20,996 bases of DNA, from positions 3,793-24,788 of the forward strand of contig DIYZ01000177.1 of NCBI GenBank assembly GCA_002427845.1, written 5' to 3'. The notes under the pieces were generated by a model, which did no database searches, was not told the origin of the DNA, and saw nothing but the letters and a program-made list of their open reading frames with translations. Every line of letters begins with the position of its first letter. Positions within the stretch are counted from its first letter, which is position 1. The position numbers were made by a program, and so were the translations under genes. The stretch is from Chloracidobacterium sp. UBA6041. GTDB taxonomy: Bacteria; Acidobacteriota; Blastocatellia; Pyrinomonadales; Pyrinomonadaceae. Positions 1 through 7,290 of the stretch are shown piece by piece.

Positions 1-1171
1 GATCGATGCGGCTGAAAACCTCTCCGAGCGTAGCCTCGTCAGCCAGGTAGACCATCCGAAAATAACCTAGGTGAGGATCCACTCCGAATCCGGAACCGTG
101 TACCACCAGCACGCCCGTTTTCTTCAACAGGTCCAGCACGAAGCCTTCATCCGTACGCTCGCCCAACTTTTCCGCTTTGATCATCAAGTAGAAGGCTGCC
201 GCGGGTATCTCGCAGGATAGGCTTTCGTTCTTCCGCACGCGCTCGACGCAGAAGTCGCGTCTGCTCTTAAGCTCGCTTAGAAAAACTCTTTGGAATTCCC
301 GACTCCCCTCCAGCGCGGGCTCGACTGCGTATTGCGCCGGCGTGGGTGAACAGAGCCGTCCGCTCGCGAGGCGACCGATAGCTTCTGTCAGATCACGCAT
401 CTGCCTTTCGTGAGTGTAGCGCATCCAACCGACCCGCCAGCCCGGCACCAAGTGAGTTTTCGACAGGCTCTCCAAAGTGATCAGCGGCACGTCCATCTCC
501 TGGGCCAAAACGGAAGCGGATGCTGGCGGCTCTTCAAAACATAGTTCTCGATAAACTTCATCGGCGATCACCAGCAGCTGGTGCCGCGCGGCTACCTCCA
601 GAATTTGTTTGGTCGTTTCATCTGGAATGATAGACCCCGTCGGATTGTTCGGATTAATCAAAACGAGCGCACGCGTTCGTTTCGTGATTAGCGAGTCTAT
701 TTCCTCTATGTCGGGTTGCCATTGACCGGCAGAATTCAATGTGTAGTTTCGCGCGATTGCGCCTAGCTTGTTCAAGATAGCGGGATAGATTGGGTAACCC
801 GGAGCGGGCAGCAAAACTTCATCGCCATCATTAACCAGCGCCGTCAGCACCAGGTCGGCTGCTTCCGAGGCGCCGGAAGTTATCAGCACTTGTTCCGGCG
901 TGGTCGGCGATCCCAGGGAAGTCGCATAAGCAGCGACGGCGTTTCTCGCGGCGCGCAAGCCCGCTGAGTGTGCGTAGCCCGTGAAGCTGTCTCTGAGCGC
1001 CCGCGCGACGGCTTCGACAATATGAGCAGGTGGCCGGAACCCATAGGCCTGTGGGTCACCGATGTTCAGATAGATAATGCTGCCGCCGGCTCGTTCCTGC
1101 GCTTCGGCAGCACTAACAAGATTCCGAATTGCATAATGAAAATTTGCAGTTCTGGTGGATGGAGATATCAT
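1..1171 (-). CDS. Class I PLP-dependent aminotransferase, partial (3' end cut by window edge)
   Basis: The frame opens at ATG 1171 and runs off the left edge without a stop, giving about 390 residues. Seen: a GDP-x-AYGF substrate loop near residue 40, LPAPGYPIYP, NPNNPTG, IADEVYRELCFE, and SLSKTHLVPGWRVGW, in which the Lys is the expected Schiff-base residue. These are hallmarks of the fold-type I aspartate/alanine aminotransferase family; the LVPGW form is close to AlaA-like alanine aminotransferases, but substrate is not decidable from sequence. A GGAG lies six bases upstream of the ATG (+ strand 1178-1181) and supports this start. Usual family length is about 390-430, so only a short C-terminal piece should be missing. 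It is transcribed away from the sulfur operon, sharing the control region 1172-1653. Confidence 0.9.
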   Translation of the reverse strand, partial: MISPSTRTANFHYAIRNLVSAAEAQERAGGSIIYLNIGDPQAYGFRPPAHIVEAVARALRDSFTGYAHSAGLRAARNAVAAYATSLGSPTTPEQVLITSGASEAADLVLTALVNDGDEVLLPAPGYPIYPAILNKLGAIARNYTLNSAGQWQPDIEEIDSLITKRTRALVLINPNNPTGSIIPDETTKQILEVAARHQLLVIADEVYRELCFEEPPASASVLAQEMDVPLITLESLSKTHLVPGWRVGWMRYTHERQMRDLTEAIGRLASGRLCSPTPAQYAVEPALEGSREFQRVFLSELKSRRDFCVERVRKNESLSCEIPAAAFYLMIKAEKLGERTDEGFVLDLLKKTGVLVVHGSGFGVDPHLGYFRMVYLADEATLGEVFSRID

Positions 1172-1189
1172 TTAGCACTCCGACGATTG

Positions 1190-1310
1190 CTATCCGCAGA
1201 TTACGCAGATTACGCAGATTTGGACACAACCTAACAAACAGGCAGTCGGTGTCTACGTCCCAGCAGTTGTTTCCAACTTAATCTGTGTGATCGGCGTAAT
1301 CTGCGGATAG
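1190..1310. repeat. Inverted repeat pair (31-bp arms) between the divergent genes
   Basis: Arm 1190-1220 (starts CTATCCGCAGATTACGC) and arm 1280-1310 are reverse complements at 28 of 31 positions, separated by 59 bases. The left arm also contains a short tandem (AGATTACGC repeated). The left arm directly precedes the ribosome site of the aminotransferase. It looks like one of several dispersed intergenic repeats in this window; no coding potential of its own. Confidence 0.75.
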
Positions 1311-1360
1311 TCTTAGTTCAAACTATACGCTGCCCAACCCTGCAGGACAGCGAAATTTTA

Positions 1361-1376
1361 TTTATCAGTCGATAAA
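1361..1376. promoter_or_regulatory. Small palindrome, possible operator
   Basis: TTTATC-AGTC-GATAAA is a perfect 6-bp inverted repeat with a 4-base spacer, placed between the two divergent genes and just upstream of a TTGACT hexamer (1387-1392). It has the size of a dimeric repressor or activator site. No regulator can be assigned. A TTTATC hexamer is found at the same distance from a TTGACT upstream of leuB. Confidence 0.35.
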
Positions 1377-1386
1377 AACAATTGAG

Positions 1387-1415
1387 TTGACTGCAGCCGC
1401 GACTATTGTTTACCT
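1387..1415 (+). promoter_or_regulatory. Possible promoter of the sulfur operon
   Basis: TTGACT at 1387-1392 is a good -35 match. The expected -10 window (1410-1416) reads TTACCTT, a poor match, so this is a weak call. It would place the transcript start near 1422, giving a leader of about 230 bases before ATG 1654 that contains the leader peptide and terminator. Confidence 0.3.
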
Positions 1416-1476
1416 TTCCGGCATCGTGTCGCACAGATCAAATATCATTAACAACGGAACTCCAGGCTGTCGCTGT

Positions 1477-1530
1477 ATGTGTATGAACATGCGCGCGACA
1501 TGTCTCCATATGTTGCAGCGTTTCCCCTAA
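1477..1530 (+). CDS. Cys/Met-rich leader peptide, 17 residues
   Basis: ATG 1477 to TAA 1528-1530 encodes MCMNMRATCLHMLQRFP. Four of the first twelve codons are Met and two are Cys (UGU at 1480 and 1501). The frame stays open upstream to a GTG at 1426, adding Cys codons at 1468 and 1474, so an alternative 34-residue start is possible. An AGG at 1464-1466 lies ten bases before ATG 1477; the ribosome site is not strong. The frame ends 25 bases before an intrinsic terminator that itself precedes the sulfite reductase gene. Peptides rich in the end product are the known mark of ribosome-mediated attenuation (trp, his, leu leaders) and Cys-rich leader frames are known upstream of sulfur genes in actinobacteria. 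Expression here is inferred, not shown. Confidence 0.5.
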   Translation: MCMNMRATCLHMLQRFP

Positions 1531-1533
1531 AAA

Positions 1534-1559
1534 GGCTAAGAACCGTATGAGCTTTAGCT
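1534..1559 (+). promoter_or_regulatory. Possible antiterminator hairpin
   Basis: Bases 1534-1540 (GGCTAAG) can pair with 1553-1559 (TTTAGCT), including two G-T wobbles. The 3' strand overlaps the first four bases of the terminator stem, so the two structures exclude each other. The 5' strand begins four bases after the leader peptide stop, where a ribosome at the stop codon would cover it. A second segment, GCGCGA at 1493-1498 inside the leader frame, is complementary to TCGCGC 1561-1566 of the same terminator arm. Stability was not computed. Confidence 0.4.
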
Positions 1560-1591
1560 CTCGCGCTTACTTAGCGCGAGAGCTTTTTTTT
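1556..1591 (+). terminator. Intrinsic terminator in the operon leader
   Basis: A perfect 11-bp stem (1556-1566 with 1574-1584, AGCTCTCGCGC), a 7-base loop (TTACTTA) and eight consecutive T (1584-1591). There is no gene upstream on this strand, since the neighbour is divergent, so the terminator can only act on transcripts starting in the leader. It ends 62 bases before the ATG of the sulfite reductase gene. Confidence 0.85.
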
Positions 1592-1653
1592 AGACATACG
1601 TGAAGTTGAGCGTCTCAAGCGCTAGCGCGACGCGGTGGACTGGCCATAACGAA

Positions 1654-3948
1654 ATGACGATCGAGATTTCCGAGCCTCAATCGCGTACCTTGCCCGAATA
1701 CGTACAGGACGAGCTGGCTAACTACGAACAGCAGATCCGCAAGTATCGGGCAGGTGAAGTGGATGAGACGAAGATGCAGAAGCTGCGGCTGCACTTTGGC
1801 ACTTATGCTCAGCGCCAGGAGGGAGTGCAAATGCAGCGGATCAAGATTCCCGGCGGAGTCTTGAGCGCTGATCAACTGATACGCCTGGCGGATGCGGCAG
1901 ACCGATTTGGCAGTGGATTCCTACATTTCACCACGCGCGAAGATGCGCAAATTTATTATGTCAAGCTAGAAGAAACTCCTGACCTCTTGCGGTTCCTGGC
2001 TGAAGCCGGCATCACCTCGCGCGAAGCGTGCGGCAACACCGTACGCAACATCACGGCGTGCTATCGCGCGGGCACGTCTGCCACCGAAGGCTTCAATGTG
2101 CTGCCTTATTCGGAGGCGCTGTTTCGCTATCTCGTGCGCAACAAATACAACCAAAATCTGGGACGGAAATTCAAGATCACGTTTGAAGGTTGCGCAGACG
2201 ATCATTCGGGTCTGCGAATTCACGATATTGGTTTATGGGCTGTCACCAAAACTCGGAATGGCAAATTGAGGCGCGGCTTCCGAGTTTATCTGGGCGGGGG
2301 CCTTGGGGCCGCGCCTCATCTTGCGCATCTCTATACCGACTTTCTTCCGGCAGACGAGTTGTTCAATCTCGCTGCTGCGGCCTTGCGGCTTTTCGACCGT
2401 TATGGTGAGCGCAAAGCGCGCATGAAGGCGCGCATGAAATTCCTGGTCGAGTCGCTGGGCTGGGAAGCGTTTCGCACAGCTCTCGACGAAGAGCGGGAAC
2501 GAGTTGGCCCAGTACCGCTAACCAATTACCTGGAAGAGGCGGAGGAGTTTATTCCTGAAACTGCGGCAGGCTCGCGATACTCGCGGGGCTTGAAGGTGTT
2601 GGATCCACGGACCAGCGATCCACAATTTCAGGCATGGGCGCGCGACTCGGTAATTGATCATAAGATCTCGGACTTTCGCGGCGTCCATGTGCGCATCAAG
2701 TTGGGCGATCTGACAGCAGAGCGTGCGCGCGGTTTGGCCGAAGTTGTCCGCCAGTTCTCGTCCGGTCAATTGAGGATTTCGATCGAGCAGAACATCTATC
2801 TGCCCTGGGTAAGGGAAGAAGAGCTTTCGGACCTTTACGCTGCACTCGCTGAACAATCACTAGCCGAGCGCGGCGTGGGGACGATTACTGATGTAACGAC
2901 ATGTCCAGGGTCTGACACGTGCCGGCTGGGAATTGCGTCGGCCAAGGGACTGGGAAACGAATTGGGCAGCGCGCTCGGTGGCGCTATCGGCAACGCGCTT
3001 GGAAACGACGTCACTGGTTCATGGGTCCAACCTGGTTTGAATGGCGAGCTCGTTCGGCCGTTGCGCATAAAGGTGTCCGGCTGCCCCAATGGCTGTGCAC
3101 AACATTCAATATCCGACATCGGATTCTACGCCGCGGCTCTTTCGCACGAAGACCGCAGCGTGCCGGCCTACTTTGTAACTTTGGGCGGCCAGACATCGCC
3201 CGATAGTGCACAGTTTGGTGCACTTCTCGGCAAGTTTCCCGCGAAAAACTGCGTGACGTTGACTGAAACCCTTCTGGGGCTTTACGAAAAGCAGAGACTC
3301 CCGGCTGAGAATTTCACCTCTTTCGCTAACCGGATCGGAACCAAACGCTTGATAGAAATATTCGATCCGCTGCGGCAGGTTCCTTCGTTTGAGACAGACC
3401 CTTCATTTTACGAAGACTACGGACACGAGCATGAAGGCTTTGCCGTTCGCCGTGGGATAAAGGGCGAATGCGCCGGCTCAACCGTGGCGGAGACCCTGCC
3501 CACAATCGAGGCAGCGCGGGAACGGTTGGCCCAGGCGGAGGCATTGATCTACCACAAGGAATATGAAGATGCGGGTCGCGCCGCTTATGAAGCAGCAGCG
3601 GCCGCCGCTCGCGTCCCGCTCTACCAGAGACTAGTAGATCCCTTCACTGCGGATGAGGCCCTCTGGGAATTCGAGAACCTGTTTGTCTTATCCGGTGAGA
3701 CCGGAGGAAGGTGGGAGGGAGTTTCGTCGCTATTTGCAGATTTGATTAGCGATGTTCGACAGACTTCAGTTGGTGGTGAAAACGCGCAAGAAGTCCACGA
3801 CGGAAACCAGCGACAAACTGAAGTTCGTCGGACAACTGAAGTCTATCGGACAGCTGAAGAGGCGGCACGAAAGATTCTCGACGAAGCCCGGAGCTTCGTA
3901 AGCTACTGCGCCGTACCGATAGGCCAGGAATCAGGGGTAGCCGCATGA
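1654..3948 (+). CDS. sir: Ferredoxin-type nitrite/sulfite reductase with C-terminal HEPN-like extension
   Basis: A 764-residue siroheme/[4Fe-4S] reductase; in this operon it most likely reduces sulfite to sulfide in the cytoplasm. Seen: a ferredoxin-like half-domain (residues about 60-120), then the cluster and siroheme ligands CPGSDTC (Cys417, Cys423) and SGCPNGC (Cys477, Cys481). The catalytic part ends near residue 575, as in NirA/Sir. The remaining 190 residues are an extra alpha-helical, Ala/Glu-rich domain resembling the HEPN-type tail known from Bacteroidota homologues; function unknown. Inside that tail lies an 18-bp repeat tract. I chose ATG 1654 because a GTG at 1600 is only nine bases past the terminator and adds residues with no family counterpart. 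The ribosome site is weak (GGTGGA 1634-1639). The stop overlaps the next start (ATGA). Confidence 0.92.
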   Translation: MTIEISEPQSRTLPEYVQDELANYEQQIRKYRAGEVDETKMQKLRLHFGTYAQRQEGVQMQRIKIPGGVLSADQLIRLADAADRFGSGFLHFTTREDAQIYYVKLEETPDLLRFLAEAGITSREACGNTVRNITACYRAGTSATEGFNVLPYSEALFRYLVRNKYNQNLGRKFKITFEGCADDHSGLRIHDIGLWAVTKTRNGKLRRGFRVYLGGGLGAAPHLAHLYTDFLPADELFNLAAAALRLFDRYGERKARMKARMKFLVESLGWEAFRTALDEERERVGPVPLTNYLEEAEEFIPETAAGSRYSRGLKVLDPRTSDPQFQAWARDSVIDHKISDFRGVHVRIKLGDLTAERARGLAEVVRQFSSGQLRISIEQNIYLPWVREEELSDLYAALAEQSLAERGVGTITDVTTCPGSDTCRLGIASAKGLGNELGSALGGAIGNALGNDVTGSWVQPGLNGELVRPLRIKVSGCPNGCAQHSISDIGFYAAALSHEDRSVPAYFVTLGGQTSPDSAQFGALLGKFPAKNCVTLTETLLGLYEKQRLPAENFTSFANRIGTKRLIEIFDPLRQVPSFETDPSFYEDYGHEHEGFAVRRGIKGECAGSTVAETLPTIEAARERLAQAEALIYHKEYEDAGRAAYEAAAAAARVPLYQRLVDPFTADEALWEFENLFVLSGETGGRWEGVSSLFADLISDVRQTSVGGENAQEVHDGNQRQTEVRRTTEVYRTAEEAARKILDEARSFVSYCAVPIGQESGVAA
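3811..3864 (+). repeat. Three imperfect 18-bp units within the reductase tail
   Basis: Units at 3811, 3829 and 3847 each begin CGACA or CGGACA and carry (A)CTGAAG. They encode RQTEVR, RTTEVY, RTAEEA. A related stretch in opposite orientation (CGACAGACTTCAGTT) lies at 3757-3771, so the whole 3754-3864 block looks like an inserted palindromic repeat kept in frame. Confidence 0.6.
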
Positions 3949-5180
3949 AAGACGAAGTTCAGCGTGGTGTCCTGGTTGTCGGTCACGGCAGCCGTCGCGC
4001 GGCAGCAAACGTAGATGTGCGGGAGGCGGCGGTGCGTATCGGCGAACGTGGCGGCTTTGTGCTGGTCGAACCTGCCTTTCTCGAGATTGAACATCCGAAC
4101 ATTGCCGAAGGGTTCGCGCGGTTGGTCCAACGAGGAGCACGCGACATTACGGTGCACCCATATTTTCTCTCGCCCGGGAGACACACACGCGGCGATATAC
4201 CTGTGGAAGTTTCCGAAGCCGCCAGCCGCCATCCCGGCATCAACTGTCGAATCACCGAGCCGCTGTCAGCGCATCCTTTGGTGATTGAAGCATCTGTCGA
4301 ACGCATATTTGAAAGCATTCATCTTGAGACGTATGACAACGCACCAGGTGCTTTGCATCTAAGCCAGGTACGCTACCGGGCAGAACGCGGAACAGTCTAT
4401 CTCGTCGGCGCAGGGCCTGGTGATCCGGGACTGCTGACGTTGAAAGCGCTGGCTCTTCTCGAGTCATGCGACACGCTCGTTTACGACTATCTTGTCAACC
4501 CGGAACTGCTCAGTCACGTTAACGCGTCCGCCGAGCGGATTTACGTTGGCAAAGTCGGGGGCGGACGGCATACGCCACAGCGGCAGATCAATCATTTACT
4601 CGTCCAACACGCCCGAGCAGGAAAGCGAGTCGTACGGCTAAAGGGGGGCGATCCGTTTCTATTTGGACGCGGCGGCGAGGAGGCTGAAGCGCTCGTCGAT
4701 GCAGGCATACCGTTTGAAGTCGTCCCCGGGATCAGCTCGGCGCTGGCCGTTCCGGCCTACGCCGGCATCCCGTTGACGCATCGCGGTATGTCTTCCTCGG
4801 TAGCTGTGATCACGGGCGCTCGCGGCGGCGATGGGGCGTATGAGTCTGGGGCCGTGACGCATCTTGCATCAGCAGACACCGTCGTTGTGTTGATGGGCGT
4901 GGCCCATCTGCGGGAGATTGCGAAAGAGCTTGTGAATTCCGGGCGTTCGGCGGAAACGCCCGCGGCCGTCATTCGCTGGGGCACTTACAACGGCCAACAA
5001 ACCGTGAAGGGCACACTCGGCACGATTGCTGAGGAAGCGGAATGCGCTGGTATGCGCGCTCCCGCAGTCATCATCATTGGTGAGGTTGTTCGGTTGCGTG
5101 AACGCCTTAACTGGTTTGAGCAGAATCTCAGTGTTGTCGGCGAAGAAGAGTTGGAGGCTACGATGGCGGTGGCTTGTTGA
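3945..5180 (+). CDS. cobA: Fusion: CbiX/SirB-type chelatase + uroporphyrinogen-III C-methyltransferase
   Basis: A 411-residue two-domain protein for siroheme synthesis. Residues about 5-120 are CbiX/SirB-like, with GHGSR near the start and HPYFLSPGRH, which carry the His residues expected to bind the metal and tetrapyrrole. Residues about 150-395 are an S-adenosylmethionine-dependent methyltransferase: VGAGPGDPGLLTLKA, LKGGDPFLFGRGGEE and VPGISSALAVPAYAGIPLTHRG are typical of CobA/SUMT. The protein would make precorrin-2 and later insert iron into sirohydrochlorin. The NAD-dependent precorrin-2 dehydrogenase step is in neither domain nor the window. Its start overlaps the reductase stop by four bases, indicating translational coupling with the enzyme that needs siroheme. 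Confidence 0.9.
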   Translation: MKDEVQRGVLVVGHGSRRAAANVDVREAAVRIGERGGFVLVEPAFLEIEHPNIAEGFARLVQRGARDITVHPYFLSPGRHTRGDIPVEVSEAASRHPGINCRITEPLSAHPLVIEASVERIFESIHLETYDNAPGALHLSQVRYRAERGTVYLVGAGPGDPGLLTLKALALLESCDTLVYDYLVNPELLSHVNASAERIYVGKVGGGRHTPQRQINHLLVQHARAGKRVVRLKGGDPFLFGRGGEEAEALVDAGIPFEVVPGISSALAVPAYAGIPLTHRGMSSSVAVITGARGGDGAYESGAVTHLASADTVVVLMGVAHLREIAKELVNSGRSAETPAAVIRWGTYNGQQTVKGTLGTIAEEAECAGMRAPAVIIIGEVVRLRERLNWFEQNLSVVGEEELEATMAVAC

Positions 5181-5231
5181 AAAGCTCGGTGCGACATAGA
5201 AAACGCTTGATGGTTATTGAGGGAGATTTGC

Positions 5232-5969
5232 ATGTCTTTGGCTGCGCTGTCGATTAGCGAGGAAACCACAGATAAAGATTGGAAAGTTATCTCCAATGAG
5301 TTCGAGGCGGCCTCGCCGGAAGCCGTACTTCGTTGGGCCATCGAGGAGTTTGCCCCGGATGTCGCCCTTGCTACTGGTTTCGGCGCCGAAGGCTGTGTGC
5401 TTGTATCGATGTTGTCGGCTATCAGGCCTATCAGTCAGGGCACGCGTATTTTTTATCTTGATACAGATCTGCTCTTCCCGGAGACCTACGCTTTGCGGGA
5501 TCAACTCGAAGCGCGCTACGGCGTTCACTTCGAGCGGCGTGCAACCAGCCTCTCGGTTAGCGATCAAGCTGCTCAATATGGGGAGCGGTTGTGGGAGCGT
5601 GAACCCGATCTTTGCTGCCGTCTTCGCAAAGTCGAACCGCTAAGGGAAATGTTGCAGGGGATGCGCGCCTGGGTTACAGCCATTCGCCGTGATCAGTCGG
5701 CCGCGCGCGCGGGCACGGACCTTGTCGAGCGGGATGAGAAATTTGGTCTCGTCAAGATTAATCCGCTTGCCGCATGGTCTGCGCGTGATGTCTGGAACTA
5801 CATCGCAAAGCACGACGTGCCCTATAACACGCTTCACGACCAGGGCTATCCGTCCATCGGTTGCGTGCCCTGTACGACGCCTGTGCAAATCGGTGAGATG
5901 CCACGCGCTGGGCGTTGGCGTGGCACGGGTAAGAGCGAATGCGGAATTCATGAAGGAGGGAAATGGTGA
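5232..5969 (+). CDS. cysH: APS (phosphoadenylyl-sulfate family) reductase, iron-sulfur type
   Basis: A 245-residue thioredoxin- or glutathione-linked reductase that turns activated sulfate into sulfite. Seen: the PP-loop region ALATGFGAEGCV, YLDTDLLFPETY, then Cys128-Cys129 (DLCCRLRKV), Cys211-x2-Cys214 (GCVPCT) and the catalytic ECGIHEGGKW with Cys237. The CC...CxxC set is the [4Fe-4S] ligand pattern of assimilatory APS reductases and is missing in E. coli-type PAPS reductase, so APS is the likely substrate. ATG 5232 is preceded by AGGGAG at 5220-5225 with good spacing; a TTG at 5217 would overlap that site and is rejected. The gene follows the siroheme gene by 51 bases and is followed by a 130-bp hairpin repeat. 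Confidence 0.93.
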   Translation: MSLAALSISEETTDKDWKVISNEFEAASPEAVLRWAIEEFAPDVALATGFGAEGCVLVSMLSAIRPISQGTRIFYLDTDLLFPETYALRDQLEARYGVHFERRATSLSVSDQAAQYGERLWEREPDLCCRLRKVEPLREMLQGMRAWVTAIRRDQSAARAGTDLVERDEKFGLVKINPLAAWSARDVWNYIAKHDVPYNTLHDQGYPSIGCVPCTTPVQIGEMPRAGRWRGTGKSECGIHEGGKW

Positions 5970-5978
5970 TTAGTAAGT

Positions 5979-6108
5979 TTTGGAGTGCGGCGACCTGTCG
6001 CCGCTTTGGCCCGTGGCGGCTTGACGCCACGTTACGTCCGAAATGCAACCAACATGGCCGCGACAGGTCGCGACCGACCAAAGCGCTGACAGGTCAGCGC
6101 ACTCCAAA
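5979..6108. repeat. Four-hairpin palindromic repeat, copy A (cysH-sat gap)
   Basis: The ends TTTGGAGTGC and GCACTCCAAA are perfect reverse complements. Inside are four hairpins in order: H1 GCGGCGAC-CT-GTCGCCGC, H2 GTGGCG-GCTTGA-CGCCAC, H3 CGCGAC-AG-GTCGCG, H4 GCGCTGAC-AG-GTCAGCGC. The outer 31-base arms match each other at 27 positions, and the four differences are pairwise compensatory inside H1 and H4. It fills nearly the whole cysH-sat gap and would be transcribed with the operon. Copies B and C are described separately. Confidence 0.9.
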
Positions 6109-6123
6109 GAGGACCAAAGCAAT

Positions 6124-7281
6124 ATGAAACTTATCCGCCCCCACGGGGGCACGCTGGTTAACAGGGAAGTGACAGGGGCTGAACGTGAACGGCTGATTGA
6201 ATCCGCTGCGGACATGCCCGCGCTTCGTCTGGGCGCGCGGGAGATTTCCGATCTGGAGATGATTGCCACTGGGGCCTATTCGCCCCTCGAAGGGTTTCTA
6301 GATCGATCCGACTACAGTGCGGTCTGTTCCAATATGCGACTGGCAAACGGCGTAGCATGGTCTATCCCGGTAACGCTTCCACTCGCAGATGAACAAGCCG
6401 GCGCCATTCGCCAGTTTGAGGACGTGGCGCTGTATCAGGACGACCAGCTTCTCGGCATACTTCATCTCGCAGACAAGTATCGTTACGACAAAGCGCGAGA
6501 AGCGGAACTCATATATCGCACGACAGACCAGGCACACCCTGGCGTCAGTACGCTCTACGACCAGGGCGACTGGCTGCTGGGAGGAAAGATTAGCCTGGTC
6601 AACCGTTCGATTAATCCTGCCTTCCCGAAATATCGGCTGGATCCGTCAGAGTCACGCGCTCTTTTCCTGGAGCGCGGCTGGCGACGCGTAGTTGGTTTTC
6701 AGACGCGCAATCCCGTTCATCGCGCCCACGAATACATTCAAAAGTGCGCTTTGGAAATCGCCGATGGACTTCTTTTGCATCCGCTTGTCGGTGAAACGAA
6801 AGCCGACGATGTCCCTGCAGATGTGCGCATGCAGTCGTATGAAGCCATACTTGCCGGATACTATCCTGCCTCGCGAACGATCCTTTCGATTATGCCTGCC
6901 GCAATGCGCTACGCCGGCCCGCGCGAAGCGGTCTTTCATGCGCTGATTCGCAAGAACTACGGCTGCTCGCATTTCATCGTTGGCCGCGATCATGCCGGCG
7001 TGGGTAACTACTACGGAACTTATGACGCGCAGCACATCTTCGATCAATTCGAACCGGAAGAGTTGGGTATCACTCCACTGTTTTTCGACCACACTTTCTA
7101 TTGCCGCACGTGTGCCGCAATGGCCTCGAGCAAGACGTGTCCGCATGAAACGTCGGCCCATGTGACCTTGTCAGGCACAAAAGTCCGCGAGTTGTTAAGC
7201 GCGGGACAATTGCCCCCGGTCGAGTTTTCACGACCTGAGGTTGCTCAGGTGCTTATAGATGCGCAGCGAGCCATCTCATGA
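6124..7281 (+). CDS. sat: Sulfate adenylyltransferase (ATP sulfurylase)
   Basis: A 385-residue single-chain ATP sulfurylase making APS from sulfate and ATP. Seen: QTRNPVHRAHE at residues about 193-202 (the nucleotide-binding QxRNP and HxxH motifs), GETKADDVPADVRM, MRYAGPREAVFHALIRKNYG, FIVGRDHAGVG, and a Cys-rich stretch FYCRTCAAMASSKTCPHE that matches the metal-binding segment of this family. This is the Sat type, not the CysD/CysN pair. ATG 6124 starts MKLIRPHGG as expected; an in-frame upstream ATG at 6043 lies inside repeat copy A and is rejected. The only ribosome site, AGAGGA, ends ten bases before the ATG and straddles the repeat's right edge. Confidence 0.95.
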   Translation: MKLIRPHGGTLVNREVTGAERERLIESAADMPALRLGAREISDLEMIATGAYSPLEGFLDRSDYSAVCSNMRLANGVAWSIPVTLPLADEQAGAIRQFEDVALYQDDQLLGILHLADKYRYDKAREAELIYRTTDQAHPGVSTLYDQGDWLLGGKISLVNRSINPAFPKYRLDPSESRALFLERGWRRVVGFQTRNPVHRAHEYIQKCALEIADGLLLHPLVGETKADDVPADVRMQSYEAILAGYYPASRTILSIMPAAMRYAGPREAVFHALIRKNYGCSHFIVGRDHAGVGNYYGTYDAQHIFDQFEPEELGITPLFFDHTFYCRTCAAMASSKTCPHETSAHVTLSGTKVRELLSAGQLPPVEFSRPEVAQVLIDAQRAIS

Positions 7282-7290
7282 GTTCGACTA

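Noticed and set aside
1420..1600. SAM riboswitch or T-box in the sulfur operon leader
   Set aside because: I could not find the conserved SAM-I core or the T-box AGGGUGGNACCGCG sequence; the leader peptide explains the terminator better. A covariance-model search would settle it.
1600..1653. GTG 1600 as start of the sulfite reductase
   Set aside because: It lies nine bases after the terminator T run with no ribosome site, and the 18 added residues have no family match; ATG 1654 gives the usual N-terminus.
6043..6123. Longer N-terminus for Sat from ATG 6043
   Set aside because: The extra 27 codons are inside repeat copy A and read as repeat-derived sequence; MKLIRPHGG at 6124 is the normal Sat start.
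6652..7161. 169-codon open frame antisense to sat
   Set aside because: Shadow of the strongly conserved Sat sequence, no recognisable product.
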